The translations under genes were made by a program, and so were the position numbers. Below the pieces are notes generated by a model that was not told where the DNA came from, searched no databases, and saw only the letters and a list, made by a program, of their open reading frames with translations. From assembly GCA_027489415.1 (NCBI GenBank), contig JAIXZU010000056.1:1-15060 (forward strand): a DNA stretch of 15,060 nucleotides, read 5' to 3'. Positions 6,294 through 12,656 of the stretch are shown in pieces. This stretch comes from Alphaproteobacteria bacterium (GTDB taxonomy: Bacteria > Pseudomonadota > Alphaproteobacteria > UBA2136 > UBA6156). How positions within the stretch are numbered: position 1 is the first letter of the stretch; every line of letters starts with the position of its first letter.

Positions 6294-7031
6294 TTATTTG
6301 ACAATCACGTTCGGGCCTTTGGCGCGGGCGTCAGCCAGTTTCTGGTCAATCAGGTACAGCAGTCCGGCCATATCGGTGGCCGCGGGGTCATGGCTTTCCA
6401 CAATCCCACCAACCAGCGTCATCGGCGTGCTGCCAATACTGAGGTCGTACGTCTTATCAACTGACTTCCTAATCCGCTCACCCAGAATCAACGCCCCTTT
6501 GGCATCGGTTTCGGGAAGCAGACAGATAATCGTGCGCTCACCCGTGCGCCCCGGGCTGTCGCTGTCACGCACGTATTTCCGCACCACACGGGCGGTTTCG
6601 GCCATCATCAGGTTCAAATCGTCCTGCCCCACATGCTTCAGGTCTGGGTTGGCGCTGTAGGGGTCAATTTCAAGCGCCAGAACAGCAAACGGGTTGTCGT
6701 AGCGCTGCGCGCGGTGCAGTTCCTTTTCCAGTAAATGGAACAGGTAGCGGCGGGAAAACAGTTGCGTGACTTCATCATAAGCCATCAGCTCGCGCAGGTA
6801 GCGCACGGCGGTTTCTAGCGCCTTACCGCTGCGTTCCAGTGTAATCACAAGGTCGGTAATCTTGGCCATTTCCTCGCGGGAAATCGAGATATTACCGTTC
6901 TGCAGTGTCAGCCGCACCTTGTTGGCCTTCACGCGGCCAATAAAGGTTTCGGCTTCCTCAAGGCTGGCTTCAATATCGCGGATGGTGCGGATATCATGCA
7001 GAATGGCGGGAGCATCTTTCATGGGGAGCAT
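6294..7031 (-). CDS. Degenerate GGDEF-domain protein, probable c-di-GMP effector
   Basis: 245 residues from an ATG at 7031 (a second ATG at 7022 is possible; neither has a strong ribosome site). Residues 1-82 are a charged helical region likely to form a coiled coil. A GGDEF fold follows: DEVTQLFSRRYLFHLLEKEL matches the N-D-x-L-T-x-L-x-N-R entry segment, then FAVLALEID, and the end MAGLLYLIDQKLADAR matches the last helix. The active-site motif GGDEF is replaced by GERTI, which lacks the catalytic acid pair, so it should not make c-di-GMP. The RxxD inhibitory site (RDSD) is kept at the canonical distance. I infer a non-enzymatic c-di-GMP-binding role. It is divergent from the sigma-54-driven flgF gene, with a 254-bp shared region. 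Confidence 0.85.
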   Translation of the reverse strand: MLPMKDAPAILHDIRTIRDIEASLEEAETFIGRVKANKVRLTLQNGNISISREEMAKITDLVITLERSGKALETAVRYLRELMAYDEVTQLFSRRYLFHLLEKELHRAQRYDNPFAVLALEIDPYSANPDLKHVGQDDLNLMMAETARVVRKYVRDSDSPGRTGERTIICLLPETDAKGALILGERIRKSVDKTYDLSIGSTPMTLVGGIVESHDPAATDMAGLLYLIDQKLADARAKGPNVIVK

Positions 7032-7221
7032 GTGCTTTCTGTTGCCAGGCTGTTGTTTTTACTGGGGGCCTGGTCATGGGGTGGTGGCGCCCGTATCTCA
7101 GGGCTGTTGGGCGGGAGTGTGCCCGTGCGCCCCTGAAAAGACAACCGCTTTTTTTAATCTCGGTTCCGCAGAATCGTCATTTGCCGCAGCTACTCTTGCA
7201 AATACGCCACCAACTCAAACT

Positions 7222-7237
7222 TGGCACGGCGTTTGCA
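7222..7237 (+). promoter_or_regulatory. Sigma-54 (RpoN) promoter of flgF-flgG
   Basis: TGGCACG-GCGT-TTGCA matches the RpoN consensus TGGCAC-N5-TTGCA with the required 10 bases between GG (-24) and GC (-12). The expected start of transcription is near 7247-7248, about 38 bases before the flgF ATG. Such promoters need an enhancer-binding activator; in alphaproteobacterial flagellar systems this is FlbD, which is controlled by FliX (a fliX gene is present in this window). Confidence 0.9.
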
Positions 7238-7250
7238 TTGTAGGGCCGAA

Positions 7251-7285
7251 ACCTAATACCAATAACCAGTCATCAGTCACTTATC
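7251..7285. repeat. Possible degenerate heptamer run filling the flgF leader
   Basis: The 35 bases before the flgF ATG can be cut into five 7-mers that mostly begin A-C or A-T: ACCTAAT, ACCAATA, ACCAGTC, ATCAGTC, ACTTATC. Only CAGTCAT/CAGTCAC (7267-7280) is a close repeat. The leader has no Shine-Dalgarno. It may be a decayed array like the clear ones elsewhere in the window, or chance. Confidence 0.3.
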
Positions 7286-8023
7286 ATGCAAGAACTCGCC
7301 GTCCTCGCCTCCCGTGTCCTGACCACCCAGCGTCAGTTCACCTCTGTTGCGGATAACGTCGCGAACGTGAACACGCAGGGTTACCGCAAGCTGGATATGG
7401 AATTCAAGGAAATCATCAGCCGTCCCAGCCGCGCCGGTGGCAACAACTACGGCGCCAGCTACGTGGAGGACCGCGCCATCCACGTCAGCACCGCACAAGG
7501 CTCGATGCTCTCAACCTCAAACCCGCTGGACGCCGCCCTCTCAGGCCCCGGCTTTTTCGCCATCGACGTCAACGGCACCACCCAATACACCCGTCGCGGT
7601 CAGTTTGTGCTGAACAGCGAGAGCACGCTGGTCACACCGGAAGGTTATCCGGTGCTGGACAACGCCGGCGCGCAAATCCAGATCCCCGTCGGCACGCGGG
7701 ACCTCCGCATCGGCGCGGACGGCACCATCAGCACCGAACAAGGCCAGCTCGCCCAACTCGGAGTTTACGACTTCTCTGCCGAGGACCTGAAAAAACTCCA
7801 GCGCGCAGGCAACACCGCCTTCGTCGCCACTCTCGGCGCCACCGCCCAGCCGCTGGAAGCCCCCAGCATCCGTCAGGGCTTTCTCGAAGGCAGTAACGTC
7901 AACGCCGTGCAGGAAATGGTAAACCTCCAAACCGTCAGCAAGGCCTACGAAAGCAGCGTGAAGCTGATGAAAGGGCTCGAGGACATGGAATCCCGCGCCA
8001 TTCGCCAGCTTGGCGGCCAATAA
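7286..8023 (+). CDS. flgF: Flagellar basal-body rod protein FlgF
   Basis: 245 residues, normal for FlgF, a proximal-rod subunit exported by the flagellar type III system. The N-terminal rod motif is VADNVANVNTQGYRKL (about 21-36), followed by SGPGFFAIDVNGTTQYTRRG, the shared FlgF/FlgG/FlgE body motif. The C-terminal rod helix ends NVNAVQEMVNLQTVSKAYES. As in other axial proteins there is no cleaved signal peptide. The start is fixed by homology (MQELAVLASRVL), although no ribosome site is visible. It is the first gene behind a sigma-54 promoter and is followed by flgG after 32 bp. Confidence 0.95.
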   Translation: MQELAVLASRVLTTQRQFTSVADNVANVNTQGYRKLDMEFKEIISRPSRAGGNNYGASYVEDRAIHVSTAQGSMLSTSNPLDAALSGPGFFAIDVNGTTQYTRRGQFVLNSESTLVTPEGYPVLDNAGAQIQIPVGTRDLRIGADGTISTEQGQLAQLGVYDFSAEDLKKLQRAGNTAFVATLGATAQPLEAPSIRQGFLEGSNVNAVQEMVNLQTVSKAYESSVKLMKGLEDMESRAIRQLGGQ

Positions 8024-8055
8024 CGAATTTGAATGAAAAATAGGACCCTCAGACC

Positions 8056-8838
8056 ATGATGCAAGCCCTCCGAATCGCCGCCACCGGGATGAACGCCCAG
8101 CAGCTGAACGTGGACGTCCTCTCCAACAACATCGCCAACTTGAACACCACCGCGTTCAAACAAGGCGTCCCCGCCTTTGCGGACCTCGTCTACCAGAACA
8201 AGATCGGCGTCGGCGCCATCACCTCCAACGCCGGTACGCTGGCGCCCACCGGCTTGCAAATCGGTCTGGGGGTCAACATCGGCAGCGTTTATAAGGTCAT
8301 GCAACAGGGCGCCCTGAACCAGACCGGCAACCCGTTCGACCTCGCCATGTCCGGCCGCGGCTTCTTCCGCGTCACGATGCCCGACGGCACCACGAACTAC
8401 ACGCGGGACGGCTCTTTCCAACTGAACCAGGACGGCCAGATCGTCACCAAGGACGGCTACGCCCTCGACCCCGCCATCACTGTCCCCACGAATGCGACGG
8501 ACTTCACCGTCACCTCTGCCGGCGTCGTCAGCGCGAAAATCGACGGTGTCGTCACCAACCTCGGCACAATAACCGTCTCCATGTTTACGAACGAAGCCGG
8601 TCTCGAAAGCCTCGGGGATAACTTCTACCGCGAAACCGAAGCCTCCGGCACCGCGACGGACACCAACCCCGGCGAGGACGGCTCCGGCACCATCGCCCAG
8701 AACACGCTGGAAGGCAGCAACGTGGACGCGATCGAGAGCATCACGCGCCTCATCACCGCCCAACGCGCCTATGAACTGAACAGCAAGATCATCACCGCCG
8801 CAGACCAAATGCTCTCTACTCTGACCCAGATGAGCTAG
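8056..8838 (+). CDS. flgG: Flagellar basal-body rod protein FlgG (distal rod)
   Basis: 260 residues, the usual FlgG length. It forms the distal rod that passes through the P and L rings. It starts MMQALRIAATGMNAQQLNVD and continues LSNNIANLNTTAFKQ, the axial-protein N-terminal motif. The middle contains SGRGFFRVTMPDGTTNYTRDG, and the C-terminus has LEGSNVDAIESITRLITAQR and AYELNSKIITAADQML, the FlgG signature end. A weak ribosome site (TAGGA) lies about ten bases before the ATG. It is co-transcribed with flgF and is the last gene before a strong terminator. Confidence 0.97.
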   Translation: MMQALRIAATGMNAQQLNVDVLSNNIANLNTTAFKQGVPAFADLVYQNKIGVGAITSNAGTLAPTGLQIGLGVNIGSVYKVMQQGALNQTGNPFDLAMSGRGFFRVTMPDGTTNYTRDGSFQLNQDGQIVTKDGYALDPAITVPTNATDFTVTSAGVVSAKIDGVVTNLGTITVSMFTNEAGLESLGDNFYRETEASGTATDTNPGEDGSGTIAQNTLEGSNVDAIESITRLITAQRAYELNSKIITAADQMLSTLTQMS

Positions 8839-8851
8839 GTCGCAACCCACC

Positions 8852-8879
8852 GAAAGAGGGGCTAAACAGCCCCTCTTTT
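8852..8879 (+). terminator. flgG terminator
   Basis: An 11-bp perfect stem AAAGAGGGGCT / AGCCCCTCTTT (8853-8863 with 8868-8878) with an AAAC loop and a short T run within the stem end. It separates flgFG from the next sigma-54 unit, so the two halves of the rod/ring cluster are transcribed separately. Confidence 0.85.
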
Positions 8880-8907
8880 CGCCAAGTAAGTCAGTATACA
8901 CTAACAT

Positions 8908-8923
8908 TGGCACGCAAATTGCA
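8908..8923 (+). promoter_or_regulatory. Sigma-54 (RpoN) promoter of the small ORF-flgA-flgH unit
   Basis: TGGCACG-CAAA-TTGCA fits the RpoN consensus exactly with correct GG-N10-GC spacing. Transcription should start near 8934, giving a leader of about 76 bases before the 61-residue ORF. It is nearly identical in sequence to the promoter at 7222-7237. Confidence 0.92.
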
Positions 8924-8939
8924 TAATCTGGTCAGGAGA

Positions 8940-8985
8940 GGCACCTCAACCGTGCCAAAAGGGGTGATAACCGACGGCAACGTCG
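8940..8985 (+). other. Structured 5' leader: two small hairpins
   Basis: Within the predicted leader of the second sigma-54 transcript are GGCAC / GTGCC (8940-8944 with 8952-8956, 7-base loop) and CGACG / CGTCG closed by a GCAA tetraloop (8972-8976 with 8981-8985). GCAA is a GNRA-type loop. There is no T run behind either, so they are not terminators. A role in message stability or translation is possible but unproven. Confidence 0.45.
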
Positions 8986-9009
8986 CATCACAAAAGAGAG
9001 AAAACGACC

Positions 9010-9195
9010 ATGAACAACACGATCTTGAACTGGCTGAACACCGAACCGGAAACCATCATCCTCCAGCGGGACAACGCCTTCGCCATGCTCACCTGGAAGG
9101 ACTTCAACCAACAGCCCGAAGCGCTCTTCACCTTCAAAACGGCAGCTTGGCTGTTCATTCTCACCACCGGTATTCCGGTTCTGTTCCTGGCATAA
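9010..9195 (+). CDS. Small membrane-tail protein, 61 aa, first gene of the sigma-54 flgA-flgH unit
   Basis: The ATG is preceded by the purine-rich AAAGAGAGAAAACGACC. The protein starts MNNTILNWLNTEPETIILQR, has a soluble polar half, and ends in a single hydrophobic segment (about residues 44-61, TAAWLFILTTGIPVLFLA) with nothing after it. This is the layout of a tail-anchored membrane protein. It begins directly behind a consensus RpoN promoter and stops 14 bp before flgA, so it should be made at the same time as the P/L-ring assembly proteins. I recognise no family. A role in flagellar assembly or its membrane environment is inferred from position only. Confidence 0.75.
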   Translation: MNNTILNWLNTEPETIILQRDNAFAMLTWKDFNQQPEALFTFKTAAWLFILTTGIPVLFLA

Positions 9196-9209
9196 CAAAG
9201 GGTTTCAAC

Positions 9210-9734
9210 ATGCGCATGGTTTTCACATTCGGTATCGCCGCCAGCCTCCTCGCAGCAGCGTCAGCACATGCCGAAGGCGCGGCCATGGTTGCAACGCTGC
9301 TGCCACCGCCGGTGGAAGCCTTCGCCAGCAGCGTGAACGCGCCGGAGTCCCACACCGTCAGCGTTCCGGTCTTGAAGCAAGCCCTGCAGAAAGGCGAAAC
9401 CATCACGGCGGACAACGTCACCCTGCAGGAAATCCCCGCGTCCCAATCCTTCACCAGCACGATAACCGGTACTGATGAACTCGTCGGCCAGCAAGCGGTG
9501 CGGCCCCTCGCGGCAGGCGCCCCCATCAACCGCCTGCACGTGCGTGTTGCCCCCAGTATCTCACGCAATCAGGCCGTCACATTGGTCTTTAAACGCGGCG
9601 GAATCGAACTCACCGGCCGGGGCCAGGCACTGGAAGACGGCGCCCTCGGCCAAAGCATCCGCGTCATCAATCCCACCACGCGCGCCACCCTCGTCGGCAC
9701 TGTCGCCGCCGGCGCCGTTGTCGAAGTGAATTAA
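9210..9734 (+). CDS. flgA: Flagellar P-ring assembly chaperone FlgA
   Basis: 174 residues. FlgA is a periplasmic chaperone needed to assemble the FlgI P ring around the rod. The N-terminus MRMVFTFGIAASLLAAAS is a signal peptide, with likely cleavage after AHA near residue 22. The C-terminal SAF-type domain includes VPVLKQALQKGETITADNVT and AVRPLAAGAPINRLHVR, followed by VTLVFKRGGIELTGRGQAL and the end VAAGAVVEVN, all FlgA features. The frame is open further upstream to 8907, but ATG 9210 is chosen because the signal peptide begins there and AAAGGG lies seven bases before it. It is followed by flgH after 12 bp. Confidence 0.93.
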   Translation: MRMVFTFGIAASLLAAASAHAEGAAMVATLLPPPVEAFASSVNAPESHTVSVPVLKQALQKGETITADNVTLQEIPASQSFTSTITGTDELVGQQAVRPLAAGAPINRLHVRVAPSISRNQAVTLVFKRGGIELTGRGQALEDGALGQSIRVINPTTRATLVGTVAAGAVVEVN

Positions 9735-9746
9735 GGAGAACCCAGT

Positions 9747-10517
9747 ATGAACACCGCATCACCATCCTCACGGAAATCCCTGATCACTGGTCACTGGTCA
9801 CTGGTCACTCCTAAAGCCGTTCTTATCGCCACAGTCCTGTCTCTGGCCGGTTGCCAGAACTTCGTCCGCCCCGAAGTCACGCCACTCGCCAACGGCCTCG
9901 GCACGCAGCCCAATCCGGCACTCAACATGCCGGTGGCCATTCCCCAGCCCGCAACACCGCAGCACGGTTCGCTCTGGGTGCCCGGCAGCAAACAGTTCTT
10001 CAAGGACAGCCGCGCCCACACGGTGGGGGACATCATCACCATCGAAGTCACCGAAAACGCCACCGCCAAAGTGGAAGCGAAGACCGACGCCTCCCGCTCC
10101 CATGACCAACAAGCCGGTATCCTCGGCATCTGGAAGTTCGGCAAGTCGCTTACCAACCGCAATATTCCTCTAACGGACACCAACCTCGTCAACACGAATT
10201 CTGAACGCACCTTCACCGGGGACGGTAAAACCGACCGTAAGGACAGCCTCACCGCCTCCATCGCCGCCGTCGTCACACAAGTCATGCCCAACGGCTTGCT
10301 CGTGGTGCAAGGCCAGCGGGAAGTCGTCGTGAACTATGAAAAACAGGTCATGACCCTCCAAGGCCTCATCCGTCCGGAGGACATCACCTCCCAGAACACC
10401 ATCCCCAGCGGCAAAATCGCGGAAGCCCGCATCGCCTACGCCGGCCGCGGTGTGGTGGACGACGCCCAAACCCCGCAATACGGCGTCCGCCTCCTCGACA
10501 AAGTCCTTCCCTTCTAA
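9747..10517 (+). CDS. flgH: Flagellar L-ring lipoprotein FlgH
   Basis: 256 residues. FlgH is an outer-membrane lipoprotein that forms the L ring. AAGGAG lies eight bases before the ATG and fixes the start. The lipobox LAGC places the lipid-modified Cys at residue 36, later than usual because the n-region is lengthened by a translated heptamer array (residues 12-21). FlgH hallmarks follow: GSLWVPGSKQFFKDSRAHTV, then GDIITIEVTENA, a long Asn/Thr-rich middle, LLVVQGQREVVVN, and IRPEDITSQNTIPSGKIAEAR with the end GVRLLDKVLPF. flgI does not follow in the window; a terminator and a small opposing gene come next. Confidence 0.96.
   Translation: MNTASPSSRKSLITGHWSLVTPKAVLIATVLSLAGCQNFVRPEVTPLANGLGTQPNPALNMPVAIPQPATPQHGSLWVPGSKQFFKDSRAHTVGDIITIEVTENATAKVEAKTDASRSHDQQAGILGIWKFGKSLTNRNIPLTDTNLVNTNSERTFTGDGKTDRKDSLTASIAAVVTQVMPNGLLVVQGQREVVVNYEKQVMTLQGLIRPEDITSQNTIPSGKIAEARIAYAGRGVVDDAQTPQYGVRLLDKVLPF
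9781..9808. repeat. Heptamer array (TGGTCAC) inside the flgH signal region
   Basis: Four units in register: TGATCAC, then three TGGTCAC. It is translated as LITGHWSLVT-like residues ahead of the hydrophobic core of the lipoprotein signal. The unit is one base from the TGATCAC unit at 12657-12691. Confidence 0.85.
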
Positions 10518-10530
10518 CCTACAACACACA

Positions 10531-10555
10531 AAAAGGCGCCCCTTAGGGGGCGCCT
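10531..10555 (-). terminator. Terminator of the 39-aa gene (convergent with flgH)
   Basis: A perfect 9-bp stem AGGCGCCCC / GGGGCGCCT (10534-10542 with 10547-10555) with a TTAG loop. In the minus direction the stem runs into CCTTTTTGTG, giving a U tract; in the plus direction no T run follows. It lies 21 bp behind the stop of the minus-strand small gene. Confidence 0.75.
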
Positions 10556-10576
10556 CGTGTGTCAGCAGGGGGGGGC

Positions 10577-10696
10577 TTACGCCTTCTTGCTCAGGTCGTT
10601 CCAGGAATCCGGAACCTGTCCGGCGGGAAGCGTCGGCCAGCCGGTATTGCAGGGTGCGAAGCTGGCAGCGATGAATGCGAGAATGCTCTTGATCAT
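10577..10696 (-). CDS. Small protein, 39 aa, unknown
   Basis: The ATG at 10696 has an excellent Shine-Dalgarno (GGAGGAGA) about six bases upstream, and the frame is followed at 21 bp by an intrinsic terminator: a complete small gene unit. The product starts MIKSILAFIAASFAPC, a short hydrophobic segment with a Cys that could be a signal or lipoprotein-like sequence (ASFAPC is not a canonical lipobox). It continues NTGWPTLPAGQVPDSWNDL and ends with Lys-Lys-Ala. It is too short for a confident family call. It lies between flgH and flhB on the minus strand; any flagellar link is by position only. Confidence 0.65.
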   Translation of the reverse strand: MIKSILAFIAASFAPCNTGWPTLPAGQVPDSWNDLSKKA

Positions 10697-10934
10697 GGTC
10701 GTCTCCTCCACAGGTGGGCCTTGGCCCGGTTGGTATGGTGATAAGATCAGGCGGTACGCATTAACAAAAGGTATATACTGTGTACAAATTTCATCATACG
10801 CCGTTCCTAAGCCAAGGCAAGGGTCATGCCCCAAAACGCCCAACCTGCCCCATACCCCTGTCACATTTCAACACGTTGCACCGCACCAACCATCATACAT
10901 AAGCGCAACACCAAAAAAACGTCAGGGACTGCAC
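10697..10934. other. Non-coding region upstream of the 39-aa gene
   Basis: With the palindrome next to it, this forms a 335-bp stretch without a convincing gene. Reading the minus strand, a TTGTAC...TATACC segment (10769-10788) could be a promoter, and the leader contains GGGCC-AA-GGCCC (10717-10728), a short self-complementary motif just before the Shine-Dalgarno. From about 10800 to 10930 the sequence is C/A-rich, with nothing I can assign. Confidence 0.4.
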
Positions 10935-11042
10935 GCAGGAGGTTACAAAGGCTCATCCCAGTGCGTTTTGGTGGGGCGCCAAATACACTGGGACGTATTT
11001 CAGCCCCACCAAAAAGTGCTGGGGGAGTCTTTTAACCCCTGC
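10935..11042. repeat. Long palindromic element, copy A, overlapping the flhB 3' end
   Basis: Left arm 10935-10977 and right arm 11003-11042 are imperfect inverted repeats (the inner 21 bp, CCCAGTGCGTTTTGGTGGGGC against its partner, is the best part). They are separated by a 25-base spacer that itself holds AAATAC / GTATTT. The right arm contains the last two codons and stop of flhB. A second copy with the same layout is at 14242-14348. Confidence 0.85.
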
Positions 11043-12111
11043 CTTTCTTCTTGAGCTCCATCACAAAGGCCATGACTTTCGCCACCACCTCATACAGCAC
11101 TAACGGAATACTCTCATCAATCTCCACATCTTTCCACAGCTGCCTTGCCAGTGGCGGGTCTTCGTATAGCGGCACGTTGTTTTCGGTCGCCACTTCCCGT
11201 ATCCGCATCGCCACCGCATCCACACCTTTGGCCACCACTGTCGGCGCCGCATCACCCATCTCGGGCTTGTAGCGCAGCGCCACGGCGTAGTGGGTCGGGT
11301 TGGTAATCACCACGTCGGCCTGCGGCACGGCATTCATCATGCGCTTGCGGCTGCGCTCCTGCCGTATCTGGCGCTGGCGGGCTTTAATATGCGGGTCACC
11401 CTCGCTGTCGCGCATTTCTTCTTTAAGTTCCTGCGGGCTCATGCGGTTTTTGGCAATGTACTGGAACTTCTGGAACAGGAAGTCACCCACCGCCAGCACC
11501 GCCATAATCGCCACCACCGTGCCTAGCAGCCACAGCAGCAAAATCTTCAGCTGCACCAGAATCGTCACAATGTCACTGTCCAGCAGCCCGATAAGCTGGT
11601 CACGCCGCTGCCACACCACAAATGCCATCGCCCCCCCGATGATCACGATCTTAATCGCACTCTTCAGCAGCTCCACCACCGCCTTGAGGCCGAACATCCG
11701 CTTGAAGCCTTCAATAATCGAAATCTTCGAAATATCCGGCGTCAACGGCTTACTGGAGAAAATCCCGCCGTTCTGCACCCAGCTGCCAAAGTAACCGAGG
11801 ACCATCATAATCAGCATCAGCGGCAACATCGTAATCAGGAATTCCATCGCCGCTTGGCTCAGCACCACACCCACCGCCGCCGTGTCTTCCATCACCGGCT
11901 CACCGGCATTCTGCAGGAAACTCGCGCCCATGAGAATCAGCCGGTTGAACGCCCACGGCGCCGCTAGCGCCGCAATCGCCAGCATCCCGAACACCGCGAA
12001 CAGGTTGCTCACCTCTTTGCTGTTGGGCACGTTGCCGTCTTCGCGCAGCTGCCTTAGCTTGCGCTCCGTAGGGTCGTGGGTTTTGCTACTCTGGTCTTCA
12101 TCATCCGCCAT
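11032..12111 (-). CDS. flhB: Flagellar type III export protein FlhB
   Basis: 359 residues, a normal length. FlhB is an inner-membrane export-gate component whose self-cleavage switches the export substrate from rod/hook to filament type. The N-terminus is DDEDQSSKTHDPTERKLRQ, with the typical charged, Glu/Lys-rich start. About four membrane segments follow (near 35-60, 87-110, 145-168, 185-210). The cleavage motif NPTH is at 271-274, in VVITNPTHYAVALRY. The C-terminal cytoplasmic domain has VVAKGVDAVAMRIREVA and VPLYEDPPLARQLW, all standard. AAGG lies seven bases before the ATG. It is upstream-neighboured by fliX rather than directly by fliR. The stop codon and last residues lie inside a palindromic repeat. 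Confidence 0.97.
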   Translation of the reverse strand: MADDEDQSSKTHDPTERKLRQLREDGNVPNSKEVSNLFAVFGMLAIAALAAPWAFNRLILMGASFLQNAGEPVMEDTAAVGVVLSQAAMEFLITMLPLMLIMMVLGYFGSWVQNGGIFSSKPLTPDISKISIIEGFKRMFGLKAVVELLKSAIKIVIIGGAMAFVVWQRRDQLIGLLDSDIVTILVQLKILLLWLLGTVVAIMAVLAVGDFLFQKFQYIAKNRMSPQELKEEMRDSEGDPHIKARQRQIRQERSRKRMMNAVPQADVVITNPTHYAVALRYKPEMGDAAPTVVAKGVDAVAMRIREVATENNVPLYEDPPLARQLWKDVEIDESIPLVLYEVVAKVMAFVMELKKKGRG

Positions 12112-12171
12112 GGGGCCACCTTAGCTCATCCGACACCTCACAGCCATGGGCCTGCCCATCACACGCGCCAT

Positions 12172-12197
12172 AAAAAAGCCCGCACAAGCGGGCTTTT
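12172..12197 (-). terminator. fliX terminator
   Basis: A 10-bp stem AAAAGCCCGC / GCGGGCTTTT (12174-12183 with 12188-12197) with an ACAA loop, followed by T residues in the minus direction. It lies 19 bp after the fliX stop and before flhB, so flhB probably has its own promoter or depends on read-through. Confidence 0.9.
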
Positions 12198-12216
12198 CCA
12201 TGAATCCGTTAATCCA

Positions 12217-12642
12217 TTAACCCTTAAGCTTGGCAATTTCCACGGCTGCCCTGGTCTTCACTTCATCAAGAACTTTCCTCTGCTCGGCAGTCAGGGCACT
12301 CTCATCCACATCGCGCGCCAGCGCCTCAAGGCGGCTCACGGTTGCGGTGGGGCTGCCACTCAGCGCATCTTCGGCAAGGCTCTTCAGGGTTTTCAACATC
12401 TCGCGCGCCTGTCCTTGGGCGTCTTTCGGCAACTCGTCCTCAATCGGCACAAATCCCGCCGCCACACCAAGCCCGCCCATCACACCGGCCACAGGGCTTT
12501 CCATACCGGTGGCACCGCCCGCTGCCTGTGCTTCATCCAGCATGTCGGCAAAGCTCGGCCCACCGGCCGCACCGGTCTTGCTCTTGGCTTTGGTTTTGTC
12601 AGCGCCTTTAACACCGCCCAAACCCTTAATATCAAATATCAT
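12217..12642 (-). CDS. fliX: Class II flagellar assembly regulator FliX
   Basis: 141 residues from an ATG at 12642 with AGGAG five to six bases upstream; an in-frame start at 12684 lies inside fliR and is not needed. The N-terminal half is low-complexity Gly/Ala/Lys linker (KGLGGVKGADKTKAKS). The conserved FliX part is the C-terminal half: SFADMLDEAQAAGG, then EMLKTLKSLAEDALSG, ending KVLDEVKTRAAVEIAKLKG. The last block matches the family end I-L-D-E-I-x-x-R-A-A-V-E-L-A-K. In Caulobacter, FliX monitors early flagellar assembly and controls the sigma-54 activator FlbD, which fits the two RpoN promoters here. A location between fliR and flhB is unusual. Confidence 0.82.
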   Translation of the reverse strand: MIFDIKGLGGVKGADKTKAKSKTGAAGGPSFADMLDEAQAAGGATGMESPVAGVMGGLGVAAGFVPIEDELPKDAQGQAREMLKTLKSLAEDALSGSPTATVSRLEALARDVDESALTAEQRKVLDEVKTRAAVEIAKLKG

Positions 12643-12656
12643 ACTCTCTCCTAACC

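Noticed and set aside
7945..8913. Long minus-strand open frame of 322 codons opposite flgG
   Set aside because: flgG is certain by homology. This frame has the Gly/Asp/Val bias of an antisense shadow and crosses the flgG terminator and the sigma-54 promoter.
8907..9209. Upstream extension of flgA to 8907
   Set aside because: It would start inside the sigma-54 promoter and overlap the small membrane-protein gene. The signal peptide begins at 9210.
10557..11054. Plus-strand frame of 165 codons opposite the 39-aa gene and palindrome A
   Set aside because: There is no ribosome site or motif, and it runs through a palindrome and into the flhB antisense strand.
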